The position numbers were made by a program, and so were the translations under genes. Positions 25,200-34,550 of a stretch of DNA of 64,000 nucleotides are shown one piece after another; the first letter of the stretch is position 1; each line of letters begins with the position of its first letter. This DNA is from Adhaeribacter aerolatus. GTDB taxonomy: Bacteria > Bacteroidota > Bacteroidia > Cytophagales > Hymenobacteraceae. Below the pieces are notes generated by a model that was given only the letters and a program-made list of their open reading frames with translations, made no database searches and had not been told where the DNA came from. The stretch is from the NCBI RefSeq assembly GCF_007991635.1, contig NZ_BJYS01000006.1, forward strand, positions 124,001 to 188,000, in the 5' to 3' direction.

Positions 25200-26648
25200 C
25201 TAAACAGTCTCCAACTTTACCTTTTGTTTATCCCGCACCCGGTAAACTTTAAGCAGGGTAATAATTAAAAGCACCAGGGCTACGACCACACCCGCTGTAT
25301 AAGCAATTTCAACCGGGAGGCTAAACCCTTCGGGGGCTACTAAAATATAAGCGGTTACCACGGCACTCATAAAAACCGCCGGCACCAGCGATACCCAGAA
25401 ATTCTTTTTCTCCCCAATCAGGTAAGCCGTCACCATCCACAACACTACGGTAGCCAAGGTTTGGTTGGTCCAGGCAAAATACCGCCAGACCGTACCAAAA
25501 TCAATAAAGGTTAAAGCTAGGCCGGCCGCAAATAACGGAATACTAATGAGCAGGCGGTTGCGGAAGGAAGCCTGATTGGATTTCAGAAAATCAGCAACGA
25601 TTAATCGGGCACTCCGGAAAGCGGTATCGCCGGAAGTAATAGGCGCGGCTACCACCCCCAACAATGCCAGAAATCCACCTAATTTTCCTAAGAGTGAATT
25701 AGATATTTCGTTTACCACAAAGGCCGCATTGCCGTTTTGTTGGGTCATTACCTCATTTAATTCCCGTACGCCGCCAAAAAAGCTCATACTAATAGCCGCC
25801 CAGATTAAAGCCAGCACGCCTTCGGTAATCATGGCGCCATAAAAAATGGTACGCCCTTGCTTCTCGTTGGTCATGCAGCGGGCCATCATCGGCGACTGCG
25901 AAGCATGAAAACCCGAAATAGCCCCACAGGCAATGGTCACAAAAACCATCGGAAAAATAGGAAACTGGGCCGGGTTCACGTGCAGGTTACTTAAATTTGC
26001 CGTACTTATTTCGGGAATGGCCAAGCCATTTTTCAGCATTACTACGGTAATACCCACGGCCATAAACAACAAGGCAAAACCAAACAGCGGGTATATTTTC
26101 CCGATTAATTTATCGATGGGCAGAACCGTAGAAAGAATATAATAAACAAAAATCAGGCTTATCCAAAGGGCCATGTTGCCGGAGCCGGTCATACTATCCA
26201 GAATTTTGGCCGGCCCCATTATAAATACGGCGCCTACCATAATCATCAAAAGCAAGGTAAACAGGCGCATAAACTGTTTCATGCCGTTGCCTAAATAATA
26301 GCCGGTAAGTTCGGTAATGCTTTCGCCTTTATGCCGCAACGACAGCATGCCCGAAAAATAATCGTGCACCCCACCGGCAAAAATCGAACCCAGCACAATC
26401 CAGATAAACGCCATTGGCCCCCACATGGCACCGGCTACCGCCCCGAAAATAGGCCCCAGCCCGGCAATATTCAGAAACTGGATCAGGAATATCTTCCAGG
26501 CCGGCATGGGCACAAAGTCTACCCCATCGGTCATGGTCAGGGCTGGTGTCGGGCGTTCGGGTTTAATCCCGAATATGCGCTCTATTACTTTCGAATACAG
26601 AAAATATCCGACCACTAAGGCAACAACAGAAAGACAGAATGAAATCAT
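25200..26648 (-). CDS. cstA: CstA-family (carbon starvation) inner-membrane transporter
   Basis: A 482-aa polytopic membrane protein with about 13 hydrophobic segments. CstA signatures are present: the N-terminal YSKVIERIFGIKPERPTPA, then GVDFVPMPAWKIFLIQFLNIAGLGPIFGAVAGAMWGP, FAGGVHDYFSGMLSLRHKG, SGFHASQSPMMARCMTNEKQG and APITSGDTAFRSARLI. Escherichia coli relatives (CstA, BtsT) take up peptides or pyruvate and are longer, about 700 aa; this is the short form common in Bacteroidota. It stands alone behind the terminator at 26678-26713, with 78 bases to the upstream operon end, so it likely has its own promoter there. Confidence 0.92.
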   Translation of the reverse strand: MISFCLSVVALVVGYFLYSKVIERIFGIKPERPTPALTMTDGVDFVPMPAWKIFLIQFLNIAGLGPIFGAVAGAMWGPMAFIWIVLGSIFAGGVHDYFSGMLSLRHKGESITELTGYYLGNGMKQFMRLFTLLLMIMVGAVFIMGPAKILDSMTGSGNMALWISLIFVYYILSTVLPIDKLIGKIYPLFGFALLFMAVGITVVMLKNGLAIPEISTANLSNLHVNPAQFPIFPMVFVTIACGAISGFHASQSPMMARCMTNEKQGRTIFYGAMITEGVLALIWAAISMSFFGGVRELNEVMTQQNGNAAFVVNEISNSLLGKLGGFLALLGVVAAPITSGDTAFRSARLIVADFLKSNQASFRNRLLISIPLFAAGLALTFIDFGTVWRYFAWTNQTLATVVLWMVTAYLIGEKKNFWVSLVPAVFMSAVVTAYILVAPEGFSLPVEIAYTAGVVVALVLLIITLLKVYRVRDKQKVKLETV

Positions 26649-26671
26649 AGCAAAGGTTGGTGGATAAGTAA

Positions 26672-26713
26672 AAAATTAGCCCAAAGTAAGCATTTTAAAC
26701 TTTACTTTGGGCT
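26672..26713 (-). terminator. Strong terminator closing the sigma/SusCD/flavoprotein operon
   Basis: A perfect 12-bp stem, AGCCCAAAGTAA (26678-26689) with TTACTTTGGGCT (26702-26713), and a 12-base loop. On the minus strand it is followed by AATTTTTT. It begins 15 bases past the stop of the flavoprotein gene at 26728 and separates that operon from cstA. Confidence 0.88.
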
Positions 26714-26727
26714 TTAACCGTATATTT

Positions 26728-28416
26728 CTACAAGGCTTTTTTCGGCTGACTCAGAATTTGCTTATCCTGCTCCAAACGGGCTTTCAGTTGCTCGTAATCC
26801 AAATCCTGTACGGCAATATTTTTGTCTATGGCCATGGCTGCGGCGGTAGCGGCACTTTGTCCCAGAATCATAAATACCGGTTCCATGCGGATAGAACCGT
26901 AAGCAATGTGGGAACTTGATACGCAAACCGGCACCAATAAATTCTCGCATTCAGCTTTCTTCGGAATGATGGCGCCGTAGCTAATCTGGTAAGGATTTTT
27001 TAGATGAATACCAATATCACCTTCGTTTTGCACGTAGCCATCGGGCTTTACGTAGCGCTGAATATTGTGGGAATCTAAAGAATAAGAGCCCATGCCTACC
27101 GGGTTAGGAACCGGTTTCTTGCCCACCGTTTCGTTTTCCGTCATGACATAATCGCTTACCATGCGGCGGGCTTCGCGCACGTAAATCTGGTGCGGCCAGT
27201 TGCCGTTGTCTTTAAACTCGTCTTTGGCCAGGCCCCAGGTTTTTAGTTCCTGCTGCATATCGGCCGGCACCCGCGAATCGGTGGTCATGAAATACATTAA
27301 GCCTTTCTGGTAGTTTTCGTGCTCTTTAATTATTTCGCGCCGCCGCTCATAACTAGCTTCCGGGTAATCCCAGTTCATCCCAATATAGTCGGTGCTGACC
27401 GGGCCGTGGTTGTTGGTATCGGTTTTGCGGTTCGGTATTGGGTCGAATTTGCGGAATAATTCGCGCCAGCCGGAGGCGAAAACACGACCTAATAATTCGT
27501 ACCGGGCCGGGTCGTAGCCTTCCGGCTTTGGGAAAGGCACCCGGTTGTCGGGGTGGTTCGAGAGGCACATCCGGAAGTTATACGCCTGTACTTTCTTATC
27601 ACCTTCTCCTTTCACGCCGGGGTCTTCGGCCGAGATGAGCGGCAACAAGCCGCTGCTTTTATCGCCGGGCGTTTTATAGGGGTCGATGTTGGTTTTAAAA
27701 TAATGGTCGTGGTGCAGCACGCCGGTTTGCACCCCATTGTATTCTTCGCCGTACAAACTGTTGGCTTCGCGGCCCACGTGGTAACTCACCCCGGCCGCCG
27801 CCATTAAATCGCCTTCGTAGGTAGCATCGATAAACATTTTACCGGTAAAGGTTTTACCGCTGAGGGTTTGAATAGAACTAATTTTTCCGTTCTCTTTTTT
27901 CACGCCGGTTTCCCGGTTCAGCCACTCATCGCGAAAAATTTTTAATTTGTTTTCCTTTACAAAATCCTCGAACACGGCCTCGGCGGCATGCGGCTCAAAT
28001 ATCCACATGGTGCGTTCACTGCCGTCAATGGCTGGGGTGCCCTGGCCTTTGTTACCGTACTCCTCTTGCTTCTGCCATTGCCAGGCATCTGCTTTCTGAT
28101 AATGCATGTAAATGCGGTGGTAAAACTCCCGGGCCAACCCACCAATTACTTCTTTTTTGCCCGTATCAGTAAAGCCCAAACCACCCGACGATAAACCGCC
28201 CAGGTGTTTATCCGGTGATACCACCAGTACCGATTTGCCCATGCGGGCGGCTTGCACGGCAGCCGTTATAGCAGCGGAATTGCCGCCATACACAATTACA
28301 TCGGCCTGATAAGTCTGGTCGTCTGCCTGGTTTTTGTTCCGGGCCGCATCTCCCGCACAGGAAAACAAGCCCATACAGAAGAGTAAACAGATAACATAAA
28401 GTTGATTTTTTAGCAT
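26728..28416 (-). CDS. FAD-dependent oxidoreductase, lipoprotein (FAD_oxidored/PF12831 type)
   Basis: A 562-aa flavoprotein of the family often mislabelled as xanthan lyase. A lipoprotein signal ends at Cys20 (GLFSCAG). The FAD-binding motif VIVYGGNSAAITAAVQAARMGKSVLVVS is near residues 40-67, followed by KHLGGLSSGGLGFTDTG. Mid-chain MFIDATYEGDLMAAAGVSYHVGREANSLYGE and the C-terminal SSHIAYGSIRMEPVFMILGQSAATAAAMAID are shared with the two genes upstream. It lacks their C-terminal carbohydrate-binding-like domain. The redox substrate is unknown; location in an operon with SusC/SusD suggests a glycan-derived compound in the periplasm or at the outer membrane. Third and most divergent of three paralogues; last gene of the operon. 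Confidence 0.9.
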   Translation of the reverse strand: MLKNQLYVICLLFCMGLFSCAGDAARNKNQADDQTYQADVIVYGGNSAAITAAVQAARMGKSVLVVSPDKHLGGLSSGGLGFTDTGKKEVIGGLAREFYHRIYMHYQKADAWQWQKQEEYGNKGQGTPAIDGSERTMWIFEPHAAEAVFEDFVKENKLKIFRDEWLNRETGVKKENGKISSIQTLSGKTFTGKMFIDATYEGDLMAAAGVSYHVGREANSLYGEEYNGVQTGVLHHDHYFKTNIDPYKTPGDKSSGLLPLISAEDPGVKGEGDKKVQAYNFRMCLSNHPDNRVPFPKPEGYDPARYELLGRVFASGWRELFRKFDPIPNRKTDTNNHGPVSTDYIGMNWDYPEASYERRREIIKEHENYQKGLMYFMTTDSRVPADMQQELKTWGLAKDEFKDNGNWPHQIYVREARRMVSDYVMTENETVGKKPVPNPVGMGSYSLDSHNIQRYVKPDGYVQNEGDIGIHLKNPYQISYGAIIPKKAECENLLVPVCVSSSHIAYGSIRMEPVFMILGQSAATAAAMAIDKNIAVQDLDYEQLKARLEQDKQILSQPKKAL

Positions 28417-28511
28417 GGAAAAAGTTTTAAAGGATTATCGTACTTAATTAAATTTCTATTTTGATTTTGCCTGGGCTGCATTTGGCCAGGCTTAAGATTT
28501 ATTACCAGCAG

Positions 28512-30527
28512 TTAAGGCGCCGGCACTAATAATATGGCATCGGCTACTACCACGCCATCGGCATCTTTATTTGATATTTTAACAAAGGCCTGGTTACCTT
28601 GGGCAAAGTTATAAGTACCCAAAGAAGCCCACTCGCCGGAGGTTTGGCCTACCACCTGAATATCGGCTTTGTTAATAGAAATATCTTTCTGCTGTTTGCC
28701 GTCGAAAATCTGGAGATGGGTTCGGGTGCTCGCATTCGGGAGTTTCGGGAAATAAGCATACACCTGGTACCGGCCCGCTTTGCTGATTGTGGGCGTAAAT
28801 TGTACGGCCTGGGTTCCGGAGGCATTTGCTTCACTGGTAAAATAGGTTGGGCCGTAACCACCTTTGTTATTCGTAGCCCACGAACCGGTTACTTTGGTGG
28901 TTTGGGTATTATCGTTATCTACCAGTATTTCGGGCGTGCTGCCATCGGCCAGCGGATTAGCGGCTAACCTTGCCTGCAGCTTTTTAATATCCACCTGTTG
29001 CACGGGTTGTTTGGCATCAATGGCCATACTGGCTGCAACGGCTGCCGACTGGCCGAGTACCATAAATACCGGCTCCATCCGGATAGAACCATAAGCAATG
29101 TGCGTGGCCGATAAGCAAACCGGCACGAATAAATTAGCAGCGTCTTTTTGCTTGGGAATAATGGCGCGGTACGAGATAGGATACGGCCCAAAACCACCTT
29201 CTTCTACGTTCCCTTCGTTTTTAACCATGCCATTTACGACCTGCCGGTCGCAGTTATGCGAGTCCATGGTATAAGCCGCCATACCCACGCCATCCTGTAC
29301 CACCTCGCGGCCTTGGCAATGGTGCTGGGTCATCACCAGTTCACCGACCATGCGCCGGGCTTCGCGCACATAAAGCTGATGCGTCCAGTGGCCGTTTTTG
29401 GTGTATTCGTCTTTCGGATAGCCCCACTTTTTCATCTCGGCCCGGATGTGTTCCGGTACCCGCGGGTCGTTGCCCACAAAATACAACAGGCCTTTGGTGT
29501 AATCTACGTGCTCGTTCCAGATTTTGGCCCTCGTGGCATAGTCGGCCTCGGGGTAATCCCAGTTCATGCCAATCATGTCGGTCGAGAAACCGTTGCGGTT
29601 ATTAATATCGGTTTTGCCGTTGGGCATCAGGCTCCAGATAAAGCCACTGCTTAAAGCAGTCCAGGGCTTTTTCTCCATTAACCGGACTAATAATTCGTAC
29701 TTCTTTGGATCGTAATTGGCCGGCTGGGTAATGGGCACCTGGTTTCCGGGTACATTGGTCAGGGCAATCCGGAAATTGTAAGCCTGCACTTTTTTATCGC
29801 CGCTGCCCGCCGGTTTTAGTTCGGAATTATGAATGCCCCATAATAAACCGCTTTTGGGGTCGCCGGGTACCACGTAGGGGTCAATACCGTCCGGAAACTG
29901 GTGGCCATTCATCAGCTGCACGCCGTTAAAAGTTTCGTTGTACTGGCTGTTGGCTTCGCGGCCTACGGTATACGATACGCCCGCCCGGGCCATTAAATCG
30001 CCCTCGTAGGTGCAATCCATAAACATTTTGGCCCGTACAATTTTATTCGTGGCGGCTTGGGGCTGAGCAGCATTTTCGAGCGTAATTTCTTTAATCAGGT
30101 TCCCGTTCTTTTGCACGCGTGTGATCCGGTTTTCGTACAGTACATTTACCTGGCCGCGCTTAATATACTCCTGAAATAGCGCTTCCGCCACCTTGGGTTC
30201 GAAAGTCCATTGTTCAAATTTGCCGTAGTGTTGCCCAATACGCCGGTAAAAATCGCGGGCCAAACCGGTAATAGCGTATTTATTTCCAATATCGGTATAA
30301 CCCAGTCCGCCCGAACTCATGCCGCCCAGATGGCGGCCCGGCTCAATCAGCAAAACGCTTTTACCCATTTTTTTAGCCGTATAAGCGGCAATTACGCCCG
30401 CCGAGGTACCACCGTAAATACAAATATCTACCTCGGTTATATTTTTATTCTGGGCCCGCAACGGTACGGTAAGTGTAGTAAAAATAAGCAGTACCAGCGG
30501 AATAATTAAAAAAGATAATTTTCTCAT
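28512..30527 (-). CDS. Exported FAD-dependent oxidoreductase with C-terminal golvesin/CBM-like domain
   Basis: A 671-aa protein. The signal peptide is about residues 1-25 (TVPLRAQ), followed by the FAD motif VDICIYGGTSAGVIAAYTAKKMGKSVLLIEPG (about 33-64), GGMSSGGLGYTDIGNKYAITGL, FMDCTYEGDLMARAGVSYTVGRE and AYGSIRMEPVFMVLGQSAAVAAS. After about residue 530 a separate beta-rich module begins (VTGSWATNNKGGYGPTYFTS... GRYQVYAYFPKLP... SGEWASLGTYNFAQGNQAFVKISNKDADGVVVADAI), the golvesin C-terminal-like domain also found on xanthan lyases. It is a tandem paralogue of the gene at 30652. Export is by Sec, although it binds FAD. Function not known. Confidence 0.9.
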   Translation of the reverse strand: MRKLSFLIIPLVLLIFTTLTVPLRAQNKNITEVDICIYGGTSAGVIAAYTAKKMGKSVLLIEPGRHLGGMSSGGLGYTDIGNKYAITGLARDFYRRIGQHYGKFEQWTFEPKVAEALFQEYIKRGQVNVLYENRITRVQKNGNLIKEITLENAAQPQAATNKIVRAKMFMDCTYEGDLMARAGVSYTVGREANSQYNETFNGVQLMNGHQFPDGIDPYVVPGDPKSGLLWGIHNSELKPAGSGDKKVQAYNFRIALTNVPGNQVPITQPANYDPKKYELLVRLMEKKPWTALSSGFIWSLMPNGKTDINNRNGFSTDMIGMNWDYPEADYATRAKIWNEHVDYTKGLLYFVGNDPRVPEHIRAEMKKWGYPKDEYTKNGHWTHQLYVREARRMVGELVMTQHHCQGREVVQDGVGMAAYTMDSHNCDRQVVNGMVKNEGNVEEGGFGPYPISYRAIIPKQKDAANLFVPVCLSATHIAYGSIRMEPVFMVLGQSAAVAASMAIDAKQPVQQVDIKKLQARLAANPLADGSTPEILVDNDNTQTTKVTGSWATNNKGGYGPTYFTSEANASGTQAVQFTPTISKAGRYQVYAYFPKLPNASTRTHLQIFDGKQQKDISINKADIQVVGQTSGEWASLGTYNFAQGNQAFVKISNKDADGVVVADAILLVPAP

Positions 30528-30651
30528 AAAGCTTTTTATAAAAAGTAAAAAGTTCTAACTGTTTAAGTCAAAGGCACACCTAACTGCCTATTCTTTTTCG
30601 GGGTAAGCTGCTGCTGATGGCCTGAAATATTGGTCCGAGCGCAGCGGCGTA

Positions 30652-32718
30652 TTATTTTACCGGCACTAAAATTACTGCATCGGCTATCACCACCCCATCA
30701 GCACCTTTGTTCGATATTTCAACGTAGGCATTTTTACCTTTGGTAAATCTGTAGGTACCCAAAGAAGCCCACTCGCCCGAAGACAAGCCTATTTCTTTAA
30801 CATCGGCCGTTTTTAAAATAATATTATTTTCTTTTTTACCATCGAATATGGTAATGGCCGTTTGGTTGGTCCGGTTTTCTATTTTGGGCAGGTAGGTATA
30901 AATTTGGTATTTACCGCTTTTGGTAATAGCCGGCGAATATTTAACTCCTTTGATCTCGCCAGCTGGCGCATCGGCCTGGAACCGGTTACGTCCGTAGCCG
31001 CCTCTGGCCGTCACCCACGAACCGGTTACCTTTACCTGGCTGTTATCATCATTATCAACCAGTATTTCGGGTGGGCGGTTATCTACCAGAGGATTTTGGG
31101 TTAAGCGCTGCTGCAGCCTGGCTACATCTACCTGCTGCACCGGCACTTTGGCATCAATGGCCATAACGGCTGCCGTAGCCGCCGACTGGCCCAACACCAT
31201 AAACACCGGTTCCATCCGGATAGAACCGTAAGCAATATGCGAAGCCGACAAACAGACCGGCACTAATAAATTGGCGCACTCGGCACGTTTGGGGGTTATT
31301 GCCCGGTAAGCAATCGGGTACGGGTAACTAACCGATTTCTGCACGTCGCCTTCATTTTTCACCATACCGTTTACCACCACGCGCTGAATATTATGCGAAT
31401 CCATGCCGTAAGCCGCCATACCCACTACATCCGGCACCACCTCAGCGCCTTCACAGTGTTTCTGGGTCATGACCACTTCGCCAATCATCCGGCGGGCCTC
31501 CCGCACGTACAATTGGTTCGGAAAACCACCGGTTTCTTTAAATTCATCTTTTGGGTAACCCCAGGTCTGCATTTCCTGGCGAATGGGCGCGGGTACCCGC
31601 GGATCGTGGCTCACGAAGTAAAGCAAGCCTTTGGTATAGTCTTCGTGCGCCTGCCAGATTTGCTGGCGGGTTCCGTAATCGGCTTCCGGGTAATCGTAAT
31701 TCATCCCGATCATATCCGTAGAAAAACCGCCGAAATTATTAAAGTCAGTTTTGCCGTTGGGCATGTTTTTAATGAGAAAGCCGCCGGTGTGCTGCACCTT
31801 TAACTGGCCGTCCGGCGTTTTGCTGGTGGTAAAATTACTGTGGATGGTTTTCCAGGATTCTTTGGCTATATTCCGGGCCAGTAATTCGTAATGGGCCGGA
31901 TTATAATTGGCCGGCTGGGTAAACGGAATCAGGTTGTTTTTATCCTGGGTCAGGCAAAGCCGGAAATTATAAGCCTGTACTTTTTTGTCGCCGGTACCGG
32001 TTGGGGACAACAATTCGGGGCTGATGCCCCACAGCAAACCGCTTTCGGGATCGCCGGGTACTTCATAAGGGTCTACGCCATCCGAAAATTGGTGAAAGTC
32101 AGCAACCTGGACGCCATTGTACGTTTCGCCGTATTGCGCATTGCTTTCCCGCCCTACGGTATACGATACGCCCGCCCGGGCCATCAGGTCGCCTTCGTAG
32201 GTACAATCCATAAACATTTTGGCTTTTACCGTCAGGTCGTTGGTACGCACGGGAGTTTGGGCATCTTCCAGTACAATTTCCCGAATCCATTCGCCTTCTT
32301 TCTTCACCCCGGTTACCCGGCGGCTTTTCATAATGTCTAATTTTCCTTCCCGGATAAAATCGGCAAAAACTTTTTCGGCCACGTGGGGTTCAAAAGTCCA
32401 TTGCTCAAACTTGCCGTAATAGCTGCCGATGCGACGGTAGAAGTTTTTGGCCAAACCGGTTACCGCGTATTTATTGCCAATATCGGTTGCACCCAAACCG
32501 CCGGTAGTCATGCCCCCAACAAATTTACCGGGTTCAATCAGCAACACACTTTTGCCCATTTTTTTGGCAGTGTAAGCGGCTATAATACCGGCCGAGGTGC
32601 CGCCATAAATACAAATATCTACTTCGGTAACTTTTTTCTGCTGGGCCCATGCAGACCCGTTTATAAAAATTAAGCTGAGGGAGAAAATAAATAAAAAAAG
32701 CTGTTTTGCTGCAATCAT
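30652..32718 (-). CDS. Exported FAD-dependent oxidoreductase with C-terminal golvesin/CBM-like domain (tandem paralogue)
   Basis: A 688-aa protein with the same layout as the neighbour at 28512: signal peptide (1-26, GSAWAQ), VDICIYGGTSAGIIAAYTAKKMGKSVLLIEPG, GGMTTGGLGATDIGNKYAVTGL, FMDCTYEGDLMARAGVSYTVGRE, AYGSIRMEPVFMVLGQSAATAAV, then the C-terminal module (VTGSWVTARGGYGRNRF... GKYQIYTYLPKIEN... SGEWASLGTYRFTKGKNAYVEISNKGADGVVIADAV). It has about 15 extra residues near 280 (KTPDGQLKVQHTGGFLIKN region). The two probably arose by tandem duplication followed by substantial divergence. It follows SusD after a 146-base gap with two hairpins, so its expression may be set apart from SusC/SusD. Confidence 0.9.
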   Translation of the reverse strand: MIAAKQLFLFIFSLSLIFINGSAWAQQKKVTEVDICIYGGTSAGIIAAYTAKKMGKSVLLIEPGKFVGGMTTGGLGATDIGNKYAVTGLAKNFYRRIGSYYGKFEQWTFEPHVAEKVFADFIREGKLDIMKSRRVTGVKKEGEWIREIVLEDAQTPVRTNDLTVKAKMFMDCTYEGDLMARAGVSYTVGRESNAQYGETYNGVQVADFHQFSDGVDPYEVPGDPESGLLWGISPELLSPTGTGDKKVQAYNFRLCLTQDKNNLIPFTQPANYNPAHYELLARNIAKESWKTIHSNFTTSKTPDGQLKVQHTGGFLIKNMPNGKTDFNNFGGFSTDMIGMNYDYPEADYGTRQQIWQAHEDYTKGLLYFVSHDPRVPAPIRQEMQTWGYPKDEFKETGGFPNQLYVREARRMIGEVVMTQKHCEGAEVVPDVVGMAAYGMDSHNIQRVVVNGMVKNEGDVQKSVSYPYPIAYRAITPKRAECANLLVPVCLSASHIAYGSIRMEPVFMVLGQSAATAAVMAIDAKVPVQQVDVARLQQRLTQNPLVDNRPPEILVDNDDNSQVKVTGSWVTARGGYGRNRFQADAPAGEIKGVKYSPAITKSGKYQIYTYLPKIENRTNQTAITIFDGKKENNIILKTADVKEIGLSSGEWASLGTYRFTKGKNAYVEISNKGADGVVIADAVILVPVK

Positions 32719-32757
32719 GATGAATATTCAGGTAGGTGATAATTTAAAATATATTCA

Positions 32758-32857
32758 GTTGCTGTCCCGGTGCCCTTAGCAGGACCGCGACAGCAACCTA
32801 ATAAAATAATTATTACGGAACCAGTATGGCGCGACCGGCAAAATCAAGGTCGGGCGC
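32758..32857 (-). other. Two intercistronic hairpins between SusD and flavoprotein genes
   Basis: GTTGCTGTC (32758-32766) pairs perfectly with GACAGCAAC (32789-32797). Nearer the SusD stop, GCGCGACC (32829-32836) pairs with GGTCGGGCGC (32848-32857) with a 2-base bulge. Neither has a T-run on the minus strand. They may stabilise the SusC/SusD message or attenuate read-through into the oxidoreductases. Confidence 0.5.
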
Positions 32858-32864
32858 TATTATT

Positions 32865-34538
32865 TTAATACTTGGGATTCTGCTCTAAATTGGTATTGGT
32901 CAGCACTTCAATATTCGGGATAGGCCATAAATAATCGCGCGCGGCATCAAAGGTTCTGAGTTCCACTACCCGCATATCGGCTCTGTTTGGTACAGTTGCA
33001 TAGTTAGGCGTTCCGTTGGCATCAATGGCCGGAGCAGTGGCTAATAAGCCCTTCGGAATACGACCGTAAAAAGTGCCATTCATTACCTGGTCCGCAATTT
33101 TCCAGCGCCGGATATCATACAAGCGGAGGCCTTCGTTTGCCAGCTCATATTTGCGTTCCTTGCGCACAATCGACCGTAGTTCTGCCTGGGTTTTACCCGC
33201 TTCAATGGGTGGCATATTTACTGATGGCCGCTGTCTGACCATATTAATGGCACTATAAACCGACGGATCGAGTTGCCCCAATTCAATTTTTGCCTCGGCA
33301 TAATTCAGCAATACTTCGGCATAACGGGCCGCAATAATATTCAGCTCGGAAGCAGTTACATCAGCCTGATCAATAATATCGGTGTATTTGCGCCAGCAAT
33401 AACCAGTAAAAGTAGCAAAGGCATGGGTGGCCTCTACATTATCTACCCGCCGGGCAGGCGTGGTGCTGAAATCCGTTGTTTTTAAGCTGTCTTTATTTGT
33501 TTCGAACTTAATATTTAAAAAGTTGGAACCGGGTAAAGCTACGGTATAGCCCAAACGGGGGTCACGGTTAACAAAAGGGTTACGCGGGTTATAAAGCGGC
33601 GATTTATCGATGGTTAACCCGTCGGTACATTCGTAGGCATCTATCAGCACCTGGCCGGGTACTTTGTTCGAATTACCCCGACCCATGCGGGAAAAGAAAC
33701 ACTGGGGCACCGTATGCGTCCGGATTCCTCTTAAATATTGGTAAGCAAAAATAATTTCGGTTGAATTTTGTCCGGCATAAGTAAACAACTGCCCGAAATT
33801 AGGATGTAATTTATGGTAGTTTAAATCCATTACATCTTTAGCGGCTTTAGCGGCTACTTCCCATTTGCCATTATACAAAGCAGTTCTGGATTTTATAGCC
33901 AAAGCCGCTCCTTTCGTGGCCCGACCATTATTCTGGGCATCATAACTTACCGGCAAGTCGGCAGCGGCTTCTTCCAGTTCGGTTAAAATAAAATTAACCA
34001 CTTCTTCTTTAGAACTTTTAGGCAGCGATGCTTCCTCCAGTTTCAAAGTTTTGGTTACCAACGGAATGCCGCCAAATAGTTCTACCAAATGAGAATAATT
34101 ATAGGCACGTAAAAAACGGGCTTCGGCTTTGGTACGGGCATACAATTGGGGCGTAGTTTTGTCTTTTACTTTATCAATATTATCGAGCAAAAAATTGCAC
34201 CGACCAATATCAGTGTAAGCCTGTTGCCAAACATTCCGGACAAAACCGTTATTGCTGGCATGGCTGCCTTTGCCTATTTGCTGCAAATCGCTGTTATTCC
34301 GGTCCCAGCTTATATCGGCCGCATTATCCAACAACATGGGCAGGGGCAGGTTATCGCTGGGGTGCACCGCTAAAGAACTGTAACAGGCATTTATGGCCAG
34401 CAACAATTCACTTTCGTTCGTAAAAAACGAAGCATCGGAAGGGCCTTCCAGGGGATATTTTTCTAAATAATTATCGCAGGATGGGGCGGTAAATAGCAAA
34501 CCGAGACCCATAACCCAATATTTTATTTTCTGTAACAT
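32865..34538 (-). CDS. SusD/RagB-family nutrient-binding lipoprotein
   Basis: A 557-aa outer-membrane lipoprotein. The lipobox cysteine is Cys21 (TAPSC). The family pattern is visible in EGPSDASFFTNESELLLAINACYSSL near the N-terminus, in RTKAEARFLRAYNYSHLVELFGGIPLVTKTL, in AARYAEVLLNYAEAKIELGQ, and in the C-terminal KERKYELANEGLRLYDIRRWK and YLWPIPNIEVLTNTNLEQNPKY. It is the surface substrate-capture partner of the STN-type SusC encoded 12 bases upstream. The ligand is not deducible; the operon offers no glycoside hydrolase, only oxidoreductases. Confidence 0.94.
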   Translation of the reverse strand: MLQKIKYWVMGLGLLFTAPSCDNYLEKYPLEGPSDASFFTNESELLLAINACYSSLAVHPSDNLPLPMLLDNAADISWDRNNSDLQQIGKGSHASNNGFVRNVWQQAYTDIGRCNFLLDNIDKVKDKTTPQLYARTKAEARFLRAYNYSHLVELFGGIPLVTKTLKLEEASLPKSSKEEVVNFILTELEEAAADLPVSYDAQNNGRATKGAALAIKSRTALYNGKWEVAAKAAKDVMDLNYHKLHPNFGQLFTYAGQNSTEIIFAYQYLRGIRTHTVPQCFFSRMGRGNSNKVPGQVLIDAYECTDGLTIDKSPLYNPRNPFVNRDPRLGYTVALPGSNFLNIKFETNKDSLKTTDFSTTPARRVDNVEATHAFATFTGYCWRKYTDIIDQADVTASELNIIAARYAEVLLNYAEAKIELGQLDPSVYSAINMVRQRPSVNMPPIEAGKTQAELRSIVRKERKYELANEGLRLYDIRRWKIADQVMNGTFYGRIPKGLLATAPAIDANGTPNYATVPNRADMRVVELRTFDAARDYLWPIPNIEVLTNTNLEQNPKY

Positions 34539-34550
34539 TTTATCTTCTGA

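Noticed and set aside
29148-29654. 168-codon open frame on the plus strand, with similar ones at 31393-31803 and 31891-32340
   Set aside because: Antisense shadows of the FAD oxidoreductase genes; the similar shadows arise because the two genes are paralogues.
26728-32718. Annotation of the three FAD proteins as xanthan lyases
   Set aside because: That label comes from the C-terminal golvesin-like module; the main domain is a FAD-binding oxidoreductase and no polysaccharide lyase fold is seen.
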